NCBI GenBank assembly: GCA_007693535.1
Contig: REDK01000132.1
Location: 1 to 47,097 of the forward strand
Length of the DNA: 47,097 bases
From: Chromatiaceae bacterium
GTDB taxonomy: Bacteria; Pseudomonadota; Gammaproteobacteria; Chromatiales; Chromatiaceae
Reading direction: 5' to 3'
Positions 11,250 through 20,389 of this stretch are shown here, piece by piece (position 1 is the stretch's first letter; each line of letters starts with the position of its first letter). Both the position numbers and the translations under genes were made by a program. A model generated the notes under the pieces. The model was not told where the DNA came from and ran no database searches. It was given only the letters and a program-made list of their open reading frames with translations.

Positions 11250-11624
11250 GTGGCCTACGAGACCGCCCGCGGCTGGCGTCATGTGGTGAAAGCCTTCGGC
11301 TACTCCATGAAGGGCTTTAAGGCCTGCTATGAACTCGAGGAGTCCTTCCGCCTGGAGGTGATGCTGCTGGTCCCGCTGCTGCCGCTGGGGCTGTGGCTGG
11401 GTGCCAACGGGGTGGAGCGCGCCCTGCTGGTAGGCAGCCTATTGCTGGTGCCCATCGTAGAACTGCTGAACTCGGCCATCGAGGCCAACATCGACCGCAT
11501 CGGCCTGGAGCGCCACGAACTCTCGCAGCGGGCTAAGGATCTCGCCTCGGCTGCAGTCTTCATGAGCATCGCCTTCGCGGTCAGCATCTGGGGGCTGGTC
11601 CTGTTGCCGCGCTGGCTGGCCTGA
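11250..11624 (+). CDS. dgkA: Diacylglycerol kinase
   Basis: The 124-residue integral membrane kinase phosphorylates diacylglycerol to phosphatidate, recycling the lipid left after membrane-derived oligosaccharide or lipopolysaccharide modification. Three hydrophobic segments and the signature ELLNSAIEANIDRIG (catalytic Glu and metal-binding Asn/Glu) are visible, followed by RAKDLASAAVFMSI. E. coli DgkA has 122 residues. The start is GTG at 11250, 10 bases after the mlaC stop; the next in-frame ATG would remove the N-terminal amphipathic helix. The position after mlaC links it to phospholipid turnover. Confidence 0.95.
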   Translation: MAYETARGWRHVVKAFGYSMKGFKACYELEESFRLEVMLLVPLLPLGLWLGANGVERALLVGSLLLVPIVELLNSAIEANIDRIGLERHELSQRAKDLASAAVFMSIAFAVSIWGLVLLPRWLA

Positions 11625-11782
11625 GCCGCTGTCTGCCGCGGCGGGCCAAGCCCGTCGCTGCCGGTCCGGCCAGGTCGCGCCCCGACCGGCCGCCGGCGGG
11701 CAGCGTCCGGCCCGGATGCGGCGGCGATGCGGTTCCGCTCACGCCCGGGCCGGCCGCAACCCATCCCTGGAGCCATCCATCC

Positions 11783-13033
11783 ATGTCCACCGCCAACGAC
11801 TGTCCGAGCGATCCCCGCCAGCCCCCCCTGGAGGTCGAGGCGGCACTGGCGACCCTGTTGACCCAGGCCCAGCCGCTGGCCGGCCGCGAGACCCTGGCCA
11901 CCGAGTCCGCGCTGGGGCGCGTCCTGGCCGTCCCGGTGCTGGCCGGGGTCGACCTGCCGGGCTGGGACAACAGCGCGATGGATGGCTATGCCCTGCGGCA
12001 TGCCGACCTGGGTCCGGGCGGCGCCCGCCTACGGGTGAGCCAACGCATCACCGCCGGGCGCGTCGGCACGCCCTTGGCGCCGGTTAGTGCGGCACGGATC
12101 TTCACCGGCGCGCCGCTACCGCCCGGGGCCGACACGGTGGTGGTGCAGGAGGTCTGCCGGTGCGAGGGCGACTGGGTCGAGATCCCCGCCGGCATCATCC
12201 TCGGGGCCAATATCCGCCGCCGCGGCGAGGATCTGCGGGCCGGCACCCAGGTCCTCGCCGCCGGCACCCTACTGGAACCCCAGCATCTGGGGCTGGCCGC
12301 CGCGGTGGGGGCGGCGCGGCTCACGTTACACCCACGGCTACGGGTGGCCGTGCTGGCGAGCGGCGATGAGCTGGTGCCCCCGGGCGAGCCGCTCGGCCCC
12401 GGCCAGATCTACAACTCGAACCGCTATCTGCTGTTCGGCCTCCTGCAGCGCCTGGGCTGCGAGGTGCTGGACCTGGGGCAGGTGCCCGACCAGCTGGCGG
12501 CCACCCGGACCGCCCTGGCAGCCGCCGCCACCCAGGCCGACCTGATCCTGACCAGCGGCGGCGTCTCGGTCGGCGAAGAGGACCACATTCGTCCAGCAGT
12601 CGCGCAACTCGGGCGGCTCGACCTCTGGCAGGTGGCGATGCGCCCGGGCAAGCCGCTGGCCTTCGGCCATATCGGCGCCACGCCGGTGATCGGCAGCCCG
12701 GGCAATCCGGTGTCGCTGTTCGTGACCTTCGTGCTGTTTGCGCGCCCCTTCATCCGCCGTCTGCAGGGGATGGCCGAGGCGGGCGCCCCACGGCAGATCA
12801 GCGCCCGCGCCGGCTTCGCGCTAGCCCGGCCGCCCAAGCGGCGTGACTATCAGCGCGCACGGCTAGGCCGCGACACGGCCGGTGCGCCGGTGGTCGAGGT
12901 CTTCCCGAGCCAGTCCTCGGCGGCACTGACCTCCCTGACCTGGGCCGACGGCCTGGTCCAGCTCGATGCCGGGCGCCGCATCGCCCCCGGCGATCCGGTC
13001 GCCTTCATTCCCTTCAGTGAATTGCTCGACTAA
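11783..13033 (+). CDS. moeA: Molybdopterin molybdenumtransferase
   Basis: The 416-residue protein inserts molybdenum into adenylylated molybdopterin to make the molybdenum cofactor. Domain order is as in MoeA: an N-terminal part with LPGWDNSAMDGYAL, a beta-rich lid domain (IPAGIILGANIRRRGEDL), a MogA-like core with TSGGVSVGEEDHIRP and GSPGNPVSLFVTFVLFARP, and a C-terminal domain. No moaB or mobA neighbour is present. The following DNA-methyltransferase gene starts 14 bases downstream on the same strand. ATG 11783 follows a CCATCCATCC run without an obvious ribosome site. Confidence 0.96.
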   Translation: MSTANDCPSDPRQPPLEVEAALATLLTQAQPLAGRETLATESALGRVLAVPVLAGVDLPGWDNSAMDGYALRHADLGPGGARLRVSQRITAGRVGTPLAPVSAARIFTGAPLPPGADTVVVQEVCRCEGDWVEIPAGIILGANIRRRGEDLRAGTQVLAAGTLLEPQHLGLAAAVGAARLTLHPRLRVAVLASGDELVPPGEPLGPGQIYNSNRYLLFGLLQRLGCEVLDLGQVPDQLAATRTALAAAATQADLILTSGGVSVGEEDHIRPAVAQLGRLDLWQVAMRPGKPLAFGHIGATPVIGSPGNPVSLFVTFVLFARPFIRRLQGMAEAGAPRQISARAGFALARPPKRRDYQRARLGRDTAGAPVVEVFPSQSSAALTSLTWADGLVQLDAGRRIAPGDPVAFIPFSELLD

Positions 13034-13046
13034 GGCGACGCGAGCG

Positions 13047-13934
13047 ATGCAGTTGTCGCTGGATCTTCCGTTGCTGGCAGGCGCTCGCGCGCCGGCCCTC
13101 GCCGCCGCCCTGGCACAACTGGCGCAACAGGACGCCACGGCGCGCGGCGCGGTCTTCACCCGCCGCGCCGTCGTCGATGCCATCCTCGACCTGGTCCGTT
13201 ATACCCCGGACCGCCCACTGCATCGCCAGCGGCTATTGGAGCCGACCTTTGGCAGCGGTGAGTTTCTGTTGCCGGTAGTCGACCGATTGCTCAGTGCCTG
13301 GCGCCAGGCGGGCGGTGATCCAGGTCAGGCCGAATTGGAGCTGAAGGACGCGCTGCGGGCAGTCGAACTGCATCCTGGCAGCTATGAACGCACCACTGCC
13401 GGCTTGGAGGAACGGCTTTGCGCGGCGGCGCTGCCGGCCGCGGTCGCCCGCCGCCTGTGCACCCATTGGCTGCAGTGCGACGACTTCCTGCTGTGCGACC
13501 TGCCAGGTCGTTTCGACTATGTTGTCGGTAACCCGCCCTATGTGCGTCAGGAGCGGATTCCCGGGATACTGCTCGCGGAATATCGCCGCCGTTTCCGGAC
13601 CCTTTATGACCGCGCCGACTTGTATGTGCTGTTCTTCGAGCGCGCCCTGGATCTACTTGCGCATCGGGGCGTGCTGGGTTTTATCTGTGCCAACCGCTGG
13701 CTCAAGAACCACTACGGCGGGCCGCTGCGGCGCAAGATCGCGCGCAATTTCGCCCTAACGCACTACATCAACATGGACGGTCGGGACGCCTTTCATTCCG
13801 AGGTGATTGCCTATCCGGCAATCAGCATCATCCGCCGGCCGGAAACCGGGGCGGCGCCGGTGCCAACGCGGGTCGCGCTGTGGGCGCAGGAAGCGGGGTC
13901 AGAACTGAGTATAGTGCCGCAGCACTTGTGCTGA
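13047..13934 (+). pseudogene. Eco57I-like adenine DNA methyltransferase, probably C-terminally truncated
   Basis: The 295-residue frame contains a SAM motif LEPTFGSGEFLLPV (about 62-75) and the catalytic NPPY motif in FDYVVGNPPYVRQE (about 155-168). A RADLYVLFFERALDLL helix and the VLGFICANRWLKNHYGGPLR segment follow, as in Eco57I-type enzymes that methylate the N6 of adenine. After VIAYPAISIIRRPET the sequence stops resembling the family, and the frame ends at 13934 with WAQEAGSELSIVPQHLC. Family members usually run to 500 or more residues because a target-recognition domain follows. No restriction subunit is nearby. I call it a probable remnant; a short intact variant is possible. A +2 frame from 13936 ends RNLYSEFAARLIAARET at 14038, possibly the lost C-terminus. 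Confidence 0.7.
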
Positions 13935-14088
13935 CCACGAGTGGCAACGCACAGTGCCGGCATCTTTCGCCTGCGACCAGCGCCCGTAATCTCTATTCAG
14001 AGTTCGCCGCCCGCCTGATCGCAGCAAGGGAAACCTGATGCGCGTAAGTTGTGGTCATCCGGCAGAAGTGGCGGGATACCAGCCCCGC

Positions 14089-15036
14089 TCAGCCGCCGCT
14101 GGCGGCCGCTGCGAACGGTTCCGGATAGCCGTCGATGCGCTCGATTCCGGTGCTGATCCGCCCGTCCGGATACAGCTCCAGCCAGCGATAGCCGGGAGGC
14201 AGGGTGTCGAGGGCGAAGTCGCGGCTGGCCGGCAGGAACTGGACGCAGGTCGAGGGTGTCGCCAGCAGTAGGGTGTCGCCGTGTTGCGCCGCGAAGGCCT
14301 GGTGGACATGGCCCCACAGGATGCCGCGCAGCTGGGGGTGGCACGCGGCCAGGGCCAGCAGGTCGGCGCCGTTGTCCACCATCATGCTGTCGACCCAACG
14401 GCTGCCCATCGGCACCGGCTGATGATGCAGGCAGATCAGCGTCGGTCGCCCGGGATGGGACTGCAGGTGCTGCTGCAGGCGCGCCAGCAGGTCCACGGCC
14501 AGATGACCGCCGTCACTGCCGGGGAGCGTGCTGTCCAGCAGGATCAAGTCCCAAGGGTCGTAGGCGATGCGGCGCAGCCCGGCGGCGCTGTCCGCATCCA
14601 GCCAGGTCGCCATCAGGTCGGGGCGATCATGGTTGCCGGGCAGGCAGTGGCAGGGAACACCCAGCGCGTCCAAGCAGCCGCGCAGGTACCGATAGCCTGC
14701 CGCACTCTCGTCGTGGACCAGATCACCGGTCAGCAGGATGGCGTCGGGCGGCCAATGGCGCTGGCGCAGCCGCTCCAGCACCAACGCAAGGGTGCGCCGG
14801 GTGGGCTGACCGAGCAGGCAGCCATCCGCCTCGCGATAGAGGTGCAGGTCGGTCAGTTGTAGCAGCCGGAGCGGTCCAGCGCCGGTCCAGCTCGCGGACC
14901 GGTTGGCCTTGGCGCTGGTGCGGGGAAGGACCGCGTCTCTCTTCGGGGCCGCCTGCCGATCGGCGGCGGGGGTCGTGCCGGCCCCCCGCGGGTCGGCGGT
15001 TGCACTGGCGTCGGCGTCGGCATCGGTGGTTGACAT
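14089..15036 (-). CDS. cpdA: Calcineurin-like phosphoesterase, CpdA (3',5'-cAMP phosphodiesterase) type
   Basis: The protein has the full set of metallophosphoesterase motifs: QLTDLHLYREADG, LLTGDLVHDESAAGY, CLPGNHDRPDL, LICLHHQPVPMGS and LWGHVHQAFA. The metal ligands are the D, H, N and H residues in these blocks. The spacing matches class III cAMP phosphodiesterases (Icc/CpdA), which hydrolyse cyclic AMP in the cytosol. An N-terminal extension of about 50 residues, rich in Asp/Ala then Lys/Arg, precedes the domain, so the true start may be further in; ATG 15036 is the nearest good candidate after ATG 15081. It lies convergent to the truncated methyltransferase. A perfect 13-bp palindrome at 15101-15113 lies 65 bases upstream. 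Confidence 0.9.
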   Translation of the reverse strand: MSTTDADADASATADPRGAGTTPAADRQAAPKRDAVLPRTSAKANRSASWTGAGPLRLLQLTDLHLYREADGCLLGQPTRRTLALVLERLRQRHWPPDAILLTGDLVHDESAAGYRYLRGCLDALGVPCHCLPGNHDRPDLMATWLDADSAAGLRRIAYDPWDLILLDSTLPGSDGGHLAVDLLARLQQHLQSHPGRPTLICLHHQPVPMGSRWVDSMMVDNGADLLALAACHPQLRGILWGHVHQAFAAQHGDTLLLATPSTCVQFLPASRDFALDTLPPGYRWLELYPDGRISTGIERIDGYPEPFAAAASGG

Positions 15037-15348
15037 TGGCCGTCTCGCGGGCTGACTCGGAAGGACCGGCGCGCATGGCAACGCCGGGGCGCTGCATTTT
15101 CAATCCTGGATTGGCAATCGACAATGGCGAGGCGCCCGCCCCGCGGTAAACACGCGCCCCGTCAGCGTTACCCTGGATGGTAATGGCAGTGGCGAGGGGC
15201 GCCGGCCCGGGATGGTCACGGTGCTTGGTGGGCTGGCAGCGGGCAGGCGGCCTGTGCCCGCCAGCGAAGAGGCCCGACCGCAGCAGCGAACCCCAGAACG
15301 GGTGCGCCCGGGCGCACCTGTCATCTCTAGCGATCCGAGGAATCCATC
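15037..15348. other. Divergent region cpdA-rubrerythrin
   Basis: About 310 bases separate two divergently read genes and should hold both promoters. No clear sigma-70 pair is seen. Two short inverted repeats stand out: CAATCC-T-GGATTG at 15101-15113 and TTACC-n6-GGTAA at 15168-15183. Nothing coding is evident. Confidence 0.5.
15101..15113. promoter_or_regulatory. Perfect 13-bp palindrome, candidate operator
   Basis: CAATCC and GGATTG flank a single central T. It sits in an AT-richer patch 65 bases upstream of the cpdA start. Its size and symmetry suit a dimeric repressor or activator, but no known operator consensus is matched with confidence. Confidence 0.3.
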
Positions 15349-15768
15349 ATGGAACTCAAAGGCAGCAAGACCGAGCAACACCTGCGGGCGGCCTTCGCCA
15401 GCGAATCCCAGGCCAACCGCCGCTACCTCTATTTCGCCGCCAAGGCTGATATCGAAGGCTATAACGATGTCGCCGCGGTCTTCCGTTCCACCGCCGAGGG
15501 CGAGACCGGTCACGCCCATGGCCATCTGGAATATCTGGAGCAGATCGGCGATCCGGCCACCGGCTTGCCCATCGGCAGTACCGAGCAGAATCTAAGCGCG
15601 GCCATTGCCAGCGAGACCCAGGAATACACCGAGATGTATCCGGAAATGGCCCGCATTGCGCGTGAAGAGGGATTTCAGGACATCGCCAATTGGTTCGAGA
15701 CCCTGGCCAAGGCCGAGCGCTCGCATGCCAATCGCTTCCAGAAAGCACTGGATAATCTCGAAGGCTGA
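15349..15768 (+). CDS. Rubrerythrin-family protein without rubredoxin domain
   Basis: The 139-residue protein is a four-helix ferritin-like domain: RAAFASESQANRRYLYFA, then VFRSTAEGETGHAHGHLEYL, then AAIASETQEYTEMYPEMA and ETLAKAERSHANRFQKAL. The repeated E-x-x-H pairs (EGETGH, AERSH) supply the di-iron ligands. Canonical rubrerythrin continues into a C-terminal rubredoxin domain with two Cys-x2-Cys pairs; here the protein ends first, so electrons must come from a separate partner. Family members reduce hydrogen peroxide in anaerobes and microaerophiles. ATG 15349 is preceded by CGAGGAATCCATC, giving a GAGGA ribosome site. The gene stands alone. Confidence 0.93.
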   Translation: MELKGSKTEQHLRAAFASESQANRRYLYFAAKADIEGYNDVAAVFRSTAEGETGHAHGHLEYLEQIGDPATGLPIGSTEQNLSAAIASETQEYTEMYPEMARIAREEGFQDIANWFETLAKAERSHANRFQKALDNLEG

Positions 15769-15874
15769 ACCGCAGGCATCCGCCGTCGTATCCGGTTGGC
15801 GCGGGCAGGCGGTGCCAGGCTCACCCGGCTACTCGGCGTCACGCACGCCTGCAATGCCTCGGTTAACGTCCGGG

Positions 15875-17881
15875 TTAGGCTGCCAGCCCGCGCGCGCGCA
15901 GGTCTTTGATCTGATCGCGCAGCGCGGCGGCCTGCTCGAACTCCAAGTCCTTCGCCGCCTGATACATGGACTTCTCCAGCGCCTTGATCTTTTTCGCCAT
16001 TTGCGCCGGGGTCAGCGCCGCGTAGGCACTGATCTCCTCGGCTACCCGAGCATAGTCACGGGCGCGCAGCGGTGTCCCCGGGGCATTCGCCTCCATGATG
16101 TCCGCCACTGCCTTACGGATGGTCTGTGGGGTGATGCCGTGGGCCAGGTTGTGGGCGATCTGCTTCGCCCGGCGCCGCTCGGTCTCGTCGATTGCCCGCT
16201 GCATCGAGCCGGTGATGCGATCGGCATAGAGGATGGCCTTGCCATGGCGGTTGCGGGCAGCGCGGCCAATGGTCTGAATCAACGAGCCCTCGGAGCGCAG
16301 AAAGCCCTCCTTGTCGGCATCCAGGATGGCCACCAACGAGACCTCGGGCATGTCCAGGCCCTCGCGTAGCAGATTGATCCCGACCAGCACATCGAATTCC
16401 CCCAGGCGCAGATCGCGAATGATCTCGACCCGCTCGACCGTGTCGATATCCGAGTGCAGATAGCGCACCCGCACACCGTGCTCGCCGAGATAGTCGGTGA
16501 GATCCTCGGCCATGCGCTTGGTCAGGGTGGTGGCCAGTACGCGCGCGTTGACAGCCACCCGCGCGCGGATCTCCGAGAGCAGATCATCCACCTGGGTCAG
16601 GGCCGGGCGCACCTCCACCTCCGGGTCCACCAGCCCGGTCGGGCGCACCACCTGTTCGATCACCGCGCCCGAGTGCTGGATCTCATAGTCGCGTGGGGTC
16701 GCCGAGACATAGATCGCCTGCGGCTGGCGAGCGCTGAACTCCTCGAAACGCAGGGGTCGGTTATCAAGCGCCGAGGGTAACCGGAATCCATAGTCCACTA
16801 GGTTCTCCTTGCGCGAGCGGTCGCCCCGGTACATCCCGCCGAGCTGGGGTACCGTCACATGGCTCTCATCGATCACCAGCAGGGCGTTGGCCGGTAGATA
16901 ATCGAACAGCGTCGGCGGCGGCTCGCCAGGGCCACGCCCGGAAAGATAGCGTGAATAGTTCTCGATCCCAGAGCAATAGCCGACCTCCACCATCATTTCC
17001 AGATCGAACAGGGTGCGCTGCTCCAGCCGCTGCGCCTCCACCAGCTTGCCCTGCTCGCGCAACCAGGCCAGTCGCTCGCGCAATTCGTCCTTGATGTTCT
17101 CCACCGCCTGCAACACCACCTCGCGCGGGGTGGCGTAATGGGTCTTAGGGAACACTGTATAGCGTGGCACCCGGCGGCGCACCTCGCCGGTCAGGGGATC
17201 GAACAGGGCCAGGGATTCGATCTCGTCATCGAACAACTCCACGCGTACCGCCTCATCGTCAGACTCGGCCGGGAAGATATCGATCACATCGCCGCGCACA
17301 CGATAGGTCCCGCGCGCGAGTTCGATCTCATTGCGCCGGTATTGCAGGGCGGCCAGACGGCGCAGCATCGCGCGCTGATCAATCAATTCTCCACGCGACA
17401 GATGCAGCACCATCTTGAGATAGGCCTCGGGATCGCCCAGGCCATAGATGCTCGACACTGTGGCGACGATGATCACATCCGGGCGCTCCAGCAAGGCCTT
17501 GGTCGCCGACAGGCGCATCTGTTCGATATGCTCGTTGATCGAGGCGTCCTTCTCGATATAGGTATCGGACGCCGGGACATAGGCCTCCGGCTGATAATAA
17601 TCGTAATAAGAAACAAAATACTCGACGCCATTTTGCGGAAAAAAACTGCGCATCTCTCCATAAAGCTGGGCAGCCAAGGTCTTGTTCGGGGCCAGTATCA
17701 GCGTCGGGCGCTGTACGCGGGCAATCACATTGGCAATGCTGAAGGTCTTACCAGAGCCGGTGACCCCGAGCAGGGTCAGCCCGGCCTCGCCGTCCTCCAA
17801 CCCCTGCACCAGGCGGTCGATCGCTGCCGGCTGATCACCGGCCGGGGCAAAGGGGCTGACGAGGTCGAAGGATCGGGACAT
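15875..17881 (-). CDS. uvrB: Excinuclease ABC subunit B
   Basis: The 668-residue protein is the damage-verifying helicase-like subunit of nucleotide excision repair. Visible in order are the Walker A motif [18 protein letters not shown], the beta-hairpin region [16 protein letters not shown] that grips [16 protein letters not shown] (DEAD-type box), the helicase motifs [19 protein letters not shown] and IGRAARN, and the C-terminal UVR domain ([22 protein letters not shown]) that contacts UvrC. Length and order are standard. ATG 17881 begins [18 protein letters not shown], matching the family. It is a single gene read divergently from the aminotransferase. Confidence 0.98.
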   Translation of the reverse strand: MSRSFDLVSPFAPAGDQPAAIDRLVQGLEDGEAGLTLLGVTGSGKTFSIANVIARVQRPTLILAPNKTLAAQLYGEMRSFFPQNGVEYFVSYYDYYQPEAYVPASDTYIEKDASINEHIEQMRLSATKALLERPDVIIVATVSSIYGLGDPEAYLKMVLHLSRGELIDQRAMLRRLAALQYRRNEIELARGTYRVRGDVIDIFPAESDDEAVRVELFDDEIESLALFDPLTGEVRRRVPRYTVFPKTHYATPREVVLQAVENIKDELRERLAWLREQGKLVEAQRLEQRTLFDLEMMVEVGYCSGIENYSRYLSGRGPGEPPPTLFDYLPANALLVIDESHVTVPQLGGMYRGDRSRKENLVDYGFRLPSALDNRPLRFEEFSARQPQAIYVSATPRDYEIQHSGAVIEQVVRPTGLVDPEVEVRPALTQVDDLLSEIRARVAVNARVLATTLTKRMAEDLTDYLGEHGVRVRYLHSDIDTVERVEIIRDLRLGEFDVLVGINLLREGLDMPEVSLVAILDADKEGFLRSEGSLIQTIGRAARNRHGKAILYADRITGSMQRAIDETERRRAKQIAHNLAHGITPQTIRKAVADIMEANAPGTPLRARDYARVAEEISAYAALTPAQMAKKIKALEKSMYQAAKDLEFEQAAALRDQIKDLRARGLAA

Positions 17882-18205
17882 GGACAGGACTCGCAGGCTG
17901 AAAGGACGAATCGCGCCTACCGGGTCGGACGGACCGGACAGGTGCGCCGGGGCGCTGGATCAGGGCCAAGGTGGCAGGTCCGATGGACTGGCGGCCAGCT
18001 GCCGGGAGGACCGCACTAGAACACCCGCCGGACGCCTGGCCTGCCGGCCGAGGATGCCCGGGGCGCGACGATTGATTATGATGCGGTGGTAATGGGTCGG
18101 GTCCAGCACCCAACCGGCCCGCGCGGCCGGGTCCGGCCCGCATCGCCAACCTTAGCCCAGCGTCAGCCCAACCTCAGTCCAAGCTCAGCCCAAGACCAGA
18201 CCGCA
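17882..18205. other. Divergent region uvrB-aminotransferase
   Basis: This 324-base stretch must hold both promoters. It carries an AT-rich patch with TATGAT at 18077-18082, possibly a -10 box for the aminotransferase but without a clear -35. A LexA box upstream of uvrB was looked for and not found. Three 11-bp repeats lie at 18163-18195. Confidence 0.5.
18163..18195. repeat. Three 11-bp direct repeats upstream of the aminotransferase
   Basis: Units TCAGCCCAACC, TCAGTCCAAGC and TCAGCCCAAGA follow each other without gaps and end 10 bases before the ATG. The 11-base period is close to one helical turn, which would suit a regulator bound on one face. They would be transcribed in the 5' leader if the promoter is further upstream. 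Confidence 0.6.
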
Positions 18206-19393
18206 ATGACCATCAAGCTCTCCGCCCGCGTTCAATCCGTCAAGCCCTCGGCCACCCTCGCCATCACCGCGCGCGCCAAAGCACTGCGTGCTGCCGGGCA
18301 GGACGTCATCGGCCTGGGCGCCGGCGAGCCCGACTTCGATACCCCCGACCACATCAAGGCGGCCGCGATCCAGGCCATCCAGGACGGCTTTACCAAGTAC
18401 ACCGCGGTGGCCGGTACCCCGGAACTGAAGCGCGCGGTGATCGCCAAGTTCCAGCGCGAGAACCAGTTGGACTACGAGCCAAACCAGGTCCTGGTCTCCT
18501 GCGGCGGCAAGCAGAGCTTCTACAACCTGGCCCAGGCGGTGCTGGAGCACGGCGACGAGGTGATCATCCCGGCGCCCTACTGGGTCTCCTATCCCGACAT
18601 GGTCCTGCTGGCCGGGGCGGCGCCGGTGTTCGTCCAGGCTGGCGCCGAACAGCATTTCAAGATCACCCCCAAGCAACTGCAGGCGGCCCTCAACCAGCAG
18701 ACCCGGCTGGTAGTCATCAACAGCCCGTCCAATCCCACCGGCATGGCCTACAGTGCCGATGAACTGGCCGCCCTCGGTGAGGTTCTGCGCGAATTTCCGC
18801 GCGCCCTGATCGCCACTGACGACATGTACGAACATATGCGCTGGGACAGCGCTACGCCATTCGTCAACATCGTCAATGTCTGCCCGGACCTGTATCAGCG
18901 CACCATGGTGCTCAATGGCGTCTCCAAGGCCTACTCCATGACCGGCTGGCGCATCGGCTACGCCGCTGGCCCGGCGGCAATCATCAAGGCCATGGAGACC
19001 ATCCAGTCGCAGAGCACCTCCAACCCGACCTCGATCTCCCAGGTCGCCGCCCAGGCCGCCCTGGAAGGCCCACAAGACTGCATTGACGAGATGCGGATCG
19101 CCTTCAAACAACGCCATGATCTGGTGGTGGCTGGCCTCAATGCCATCCCCGGGATCAACTGCCTGCCGACCGATGGCACCTTCTATGTGTTCCCACGCAT
19201 GCAGGGCCTCATCGATGCCCTCGACGGCGTGCACAACGATCTAGAACTGGCGGAGCATCTCATCGAACAGGCGGGCGTGGCCATCGTGCCGGGGTCTGCC
19301 TTCGGCGCCAACGGTTACGCCCGCATCTCCATCGCCACCAGCCGCGGCAACCTGGAAAAGGCCTTGGAGCGCCTGGCCCGGGCCGCCGGCTGA
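18206..19393 (+). CDS. Class I pyridoxal-phosphate aminotransferase (aspartate aminotransferase type)
   Basis: The 395-residue protein has the fold-type I layout: GLGAGEPDFDTPDHIK near the N-terminus, the cofactor-contacting ELKRAVIAKF and SCGGKQSFYNLAQ segments, VVINSPSNPTGMAY, and the Schiff-base lysine in LNGVSKAYSMTGWRIGYA. A conserved arginine for the substrate alpha-carboxylate lies in GYARISIATSRG near the end. This is the alpha-subgroup Ib type (AspC/PatA-like) that interconverts aspartate and oxaloacetate, and often also prephenate and arogenate. ATG 18206 starts MTIKLSARVQSVKPS; the open frame upstream is low-complexity. The substrate range cannot be fixed from sequence. Confidence 0.95.
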   Translation: MTIKLSARVQSVKPSATLAITARAKALRAAGQDVIGLGAGEPDFDTPDHIKAAAIQAIQDGFTKYTAVAGTPELKRAVIAKFQRENQLDYEPNQVLVSCGGKQSFYNLAQAVLEHGDEVIIPAPYWVSYPDMVLLAGAAPVFVQAGAEQHFKITPKQLQAALNQQTRLVVINSPSNPTGMAYSADELAALGEVLREFPRALIATDDMYEHMRWDSATPFVNIVNVCPDLYQRTMVLNGVSKAYSMTGWRIGYAAGPAAIIKAMETIQSQSTSNPTSISQVAAQAALEGPQDCIDEMRIAFKQRHDLVVAGLNAIPGINCLPTDGTFYVFPRMQGLIDALDGVHNDLELAEHLIEQAGVAIVPGSAFGANGYARISIATSRGNLEKALERLARAAG

Positions 19394-19699
19394 GCTGGGG
19401 CCGGGCAGCCTGCGGCATCCGCCGGTCGCTCGCTCCCGGCCGAGCCTGCTGACCGGCGTCCCGAGCGCCTGCCGGCACCCACGCGCCCAGCTGGCACCGG
19501 AGGCAGGCCTCGCCTCGCTCGCCCGGCCGACAGCGATTGCACTGATTGCTGGCCGATCAAGTTGCTGGCCGATCAATCAGACTGGACTGGACAATTCAAT
19601 CCCACCACGCCGCTTTGGCTTCGATTGGCCTCGGCCAAGGCAGTCATCGTGCGGCGCCTTTGTGTTCGGCCTATTCGCAACCGTCATCGGAGATCAACG
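19394..19699. other. Gene-free stretch with a 15-base tandem duplication
   Basis: About 306 bases between the aminotransferase and the pseudopilin gene. Nothing coding is seen. The only structure is the near-tandem duplication at 19546-19576. Confidence 0.5.
19546..19576. repeat. 15-bp direct duplication
   Basis: TTGCTGGCCGATCAA occurs twice, separated by one G. Each copy includes the partial palindrome TTG-n9-CAA. It lies about 125 bases upstream of the pseudopilin gene and could be a replication slip or a paired binding site. Confidence 0.7.
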
Positions 19700-20389
19700 A
19701 TGCCGCGCGACCATGAACGCATCTATCCTGCATGCAGGTCGTCCGGCCCGGCCCTTCCGCGGCACCGGCTGGCACTGCGTCCGTATCTGCGATCGGGTAC
19801 CGGCACCTGGCGACGTCACTGGCAAAACTGGCAAACCCAGCGCGGCGTCACTCTCATCGAACTCATCGCAACGCTCGTCATCCTGACCATCCTGCTGACG
19901 CTCGGGGCCGGCAACATGGGCCGCCTGATCGCCGACAACCGCGTCGTCAGCGCCACCAACAGTCTGGCCGGGGCCCTCAACTATGCCCGCGTCGAGGCCG
20001 TCTTCCGCGGCAACGATGTGGCGGTCTGCGCGGTCGACCCAGACAACCTGCCGGCCAGCGGCGACCCATGCAAGGCTGGCAGCGCTGACCACTGGCACCA
20101 GGGCTATGCCGTCTACCTGCGCAACAGCGGCGAGATCCTCCGCCTGCAACGGGCCGAGGGCGCAGTGACCATCAGTGCCAATCGCCCCCGGTTCACGTTC
20201 AAGCCCGACGGTTCGGCGCGCGGAAGCAACGGCCATGCACGCATCTGTGACGCCCGCGCTGGCGGTGGGACCCAGAGTAACCAAACAAAGCCCCGGGCCG
20301 TGATAGTCTCACAGGTGGGGCGGGTCCGGATTGCCAACCAAGTCAGTGGCAACGCCATCGACTGCCCAAAGGCGACCGATTATAGTTAA
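19700..20389 (+). CDS. GspH/FimT-family pseudopilin
   Basis: The 229-residue protein has a type III signal: a basic leader of about 49 residues ending QTQRG, then VTLIELIATLVILTILLTLG. A prepilin peptidase would cut after the Gly and methylate Val rather than the usual Phe; Glu at +5 is kept. After the helix come NSLAGALNYARVEAVFRGNDVAVC and a beta-rich C-terminal domain with several Cys, as in minor pilins GspH/FimT/FimU. The leader is unusually long. ATG 19700 has GGAGAT 5 bases upstream, which supports it. No other pilin gene is adjacent. It could be a minor pilin of type IV pili or a stray secretion pseudopilin. Confidence 0.88.
   Translation: MPRDHERIYPACRSSGPALPRHRLALRPYLRSGTGTWRRHWQNWQTQRGVTLIELIATLVILTILLTLGAGNMGRLIADNRVVSATNSLAGALNYARVEAVFRGNDVAVCAVDPDNLPASGDPCKAGSADHWHQGYAVYLRNSGEILRLQRAEGAVTISANRPRFTFKPDGSARGSNGHARICDARAGGGTQSNQTKPRAVIVSQVGRVRIANQVSGNAIDCPKATDYS

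Noticed and set aside
17882-18205. LexA box upstream of uvrB
   Set aside because: No CTGT-n8-ACAG type sequence was found between uvrB and the aminotransferase.
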